From: an uncultured Clostridium sp.
GTDB lineage: Bacteria > Bacillota > Clostridia > TANB77 > CAG-508
Length of the DNA stretch: 64,000 bases
NCBI GenBank assembly: GCA_948470605.1
Contig: CAOKPI010000001.1
Location: 70,466-134,465, forward strand
Direction of reading: 5' to 3'
Position 1 is the stretch's first letter; each line of letters begins with the position of its first letter. This document shows positions 63,806 through 64,000 of this stretch, in pieces. The notes under the pieces are model-generated. The model had not been told where the DNA came from. It saw only the letters and a program-made list of their open reading frames with translations, and made no database searches. The position numbers were made by a program, and so were the translations under genes.

Positions 63806-64000
63806 TTAAAGCATCAATTTGTTTTTTCTCATTACTTTCAAATTTTCTACTTTCATCTTTTTTTCTCTATCATGATAAGGTTTATATAAAATCTTGTATT
63901 CATCTTTGGTTAATAAATTTATTACTGTCATATCATCTGTATTTTTGGATAATGGCATAGTTGTTTGATATGTTACAAATACTGTCCTTCTACGAGGCAA
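63806..64000 (-). CDS. Hypothetical protein, truncated at window edge
   Basis: 64 aa open to window end. Confidence 0.45.
   Translation of the reverse strand: MPRRRTVFVTYQTTMPLSKNTDDMTVINLLTKDEYKILYKPYHDREKKMKVENLKVMRKNKLML

Overview
AT-rich Firmicutes-like (probably Clostridia) chromosome window. The left ~40 kb is mostly backbone: CorA, CapA, DUF378, an ABC-F ATPase, dCMP deaminase, Tex, an EssC/YukD type VII secretion fragment, an HD-GYP response regulator and sensor kinase, a C-A-T-R NRPS, HtrA, an M23 peptidase, a TetR/MMPL/LxxG-repeat operon and a dockerin/cohesin surface pair. The right ~23 kb is a tandem stack of integrated mobilizable elements at tRNA-Pro(TGG) and tRNA-Arg(ACG), carrying two unannotated candidate type I toxin-antitoxin cassettes. 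The strongest signal is a recurrent +1 frame break. Six times, in four unrelated genes (HtrA, an IS4-type transposase, a metallopeptidase-like protein, and a dockerin repeat protein with three sites), the frame is restored by skipping the C of an in-frame CGG codon so that GGA/GGT (Gly) is read. By eye I found no CGG used as an ordinary sense codon in any other convincing CDS of the window. This suggests CGG is an unassigned or hungry codon acting as a general +1 frameshift (or quadruplet CGGN) signal. Other notable items are a palindromic GGGGACGTAGATAATGTCCC repeat family, IS insertions with readable termini, a split EssC, and a tRNA-Arg 5'-half attachment-site graveyard. All calls are from reading sequence and ORFs; no searches were run.
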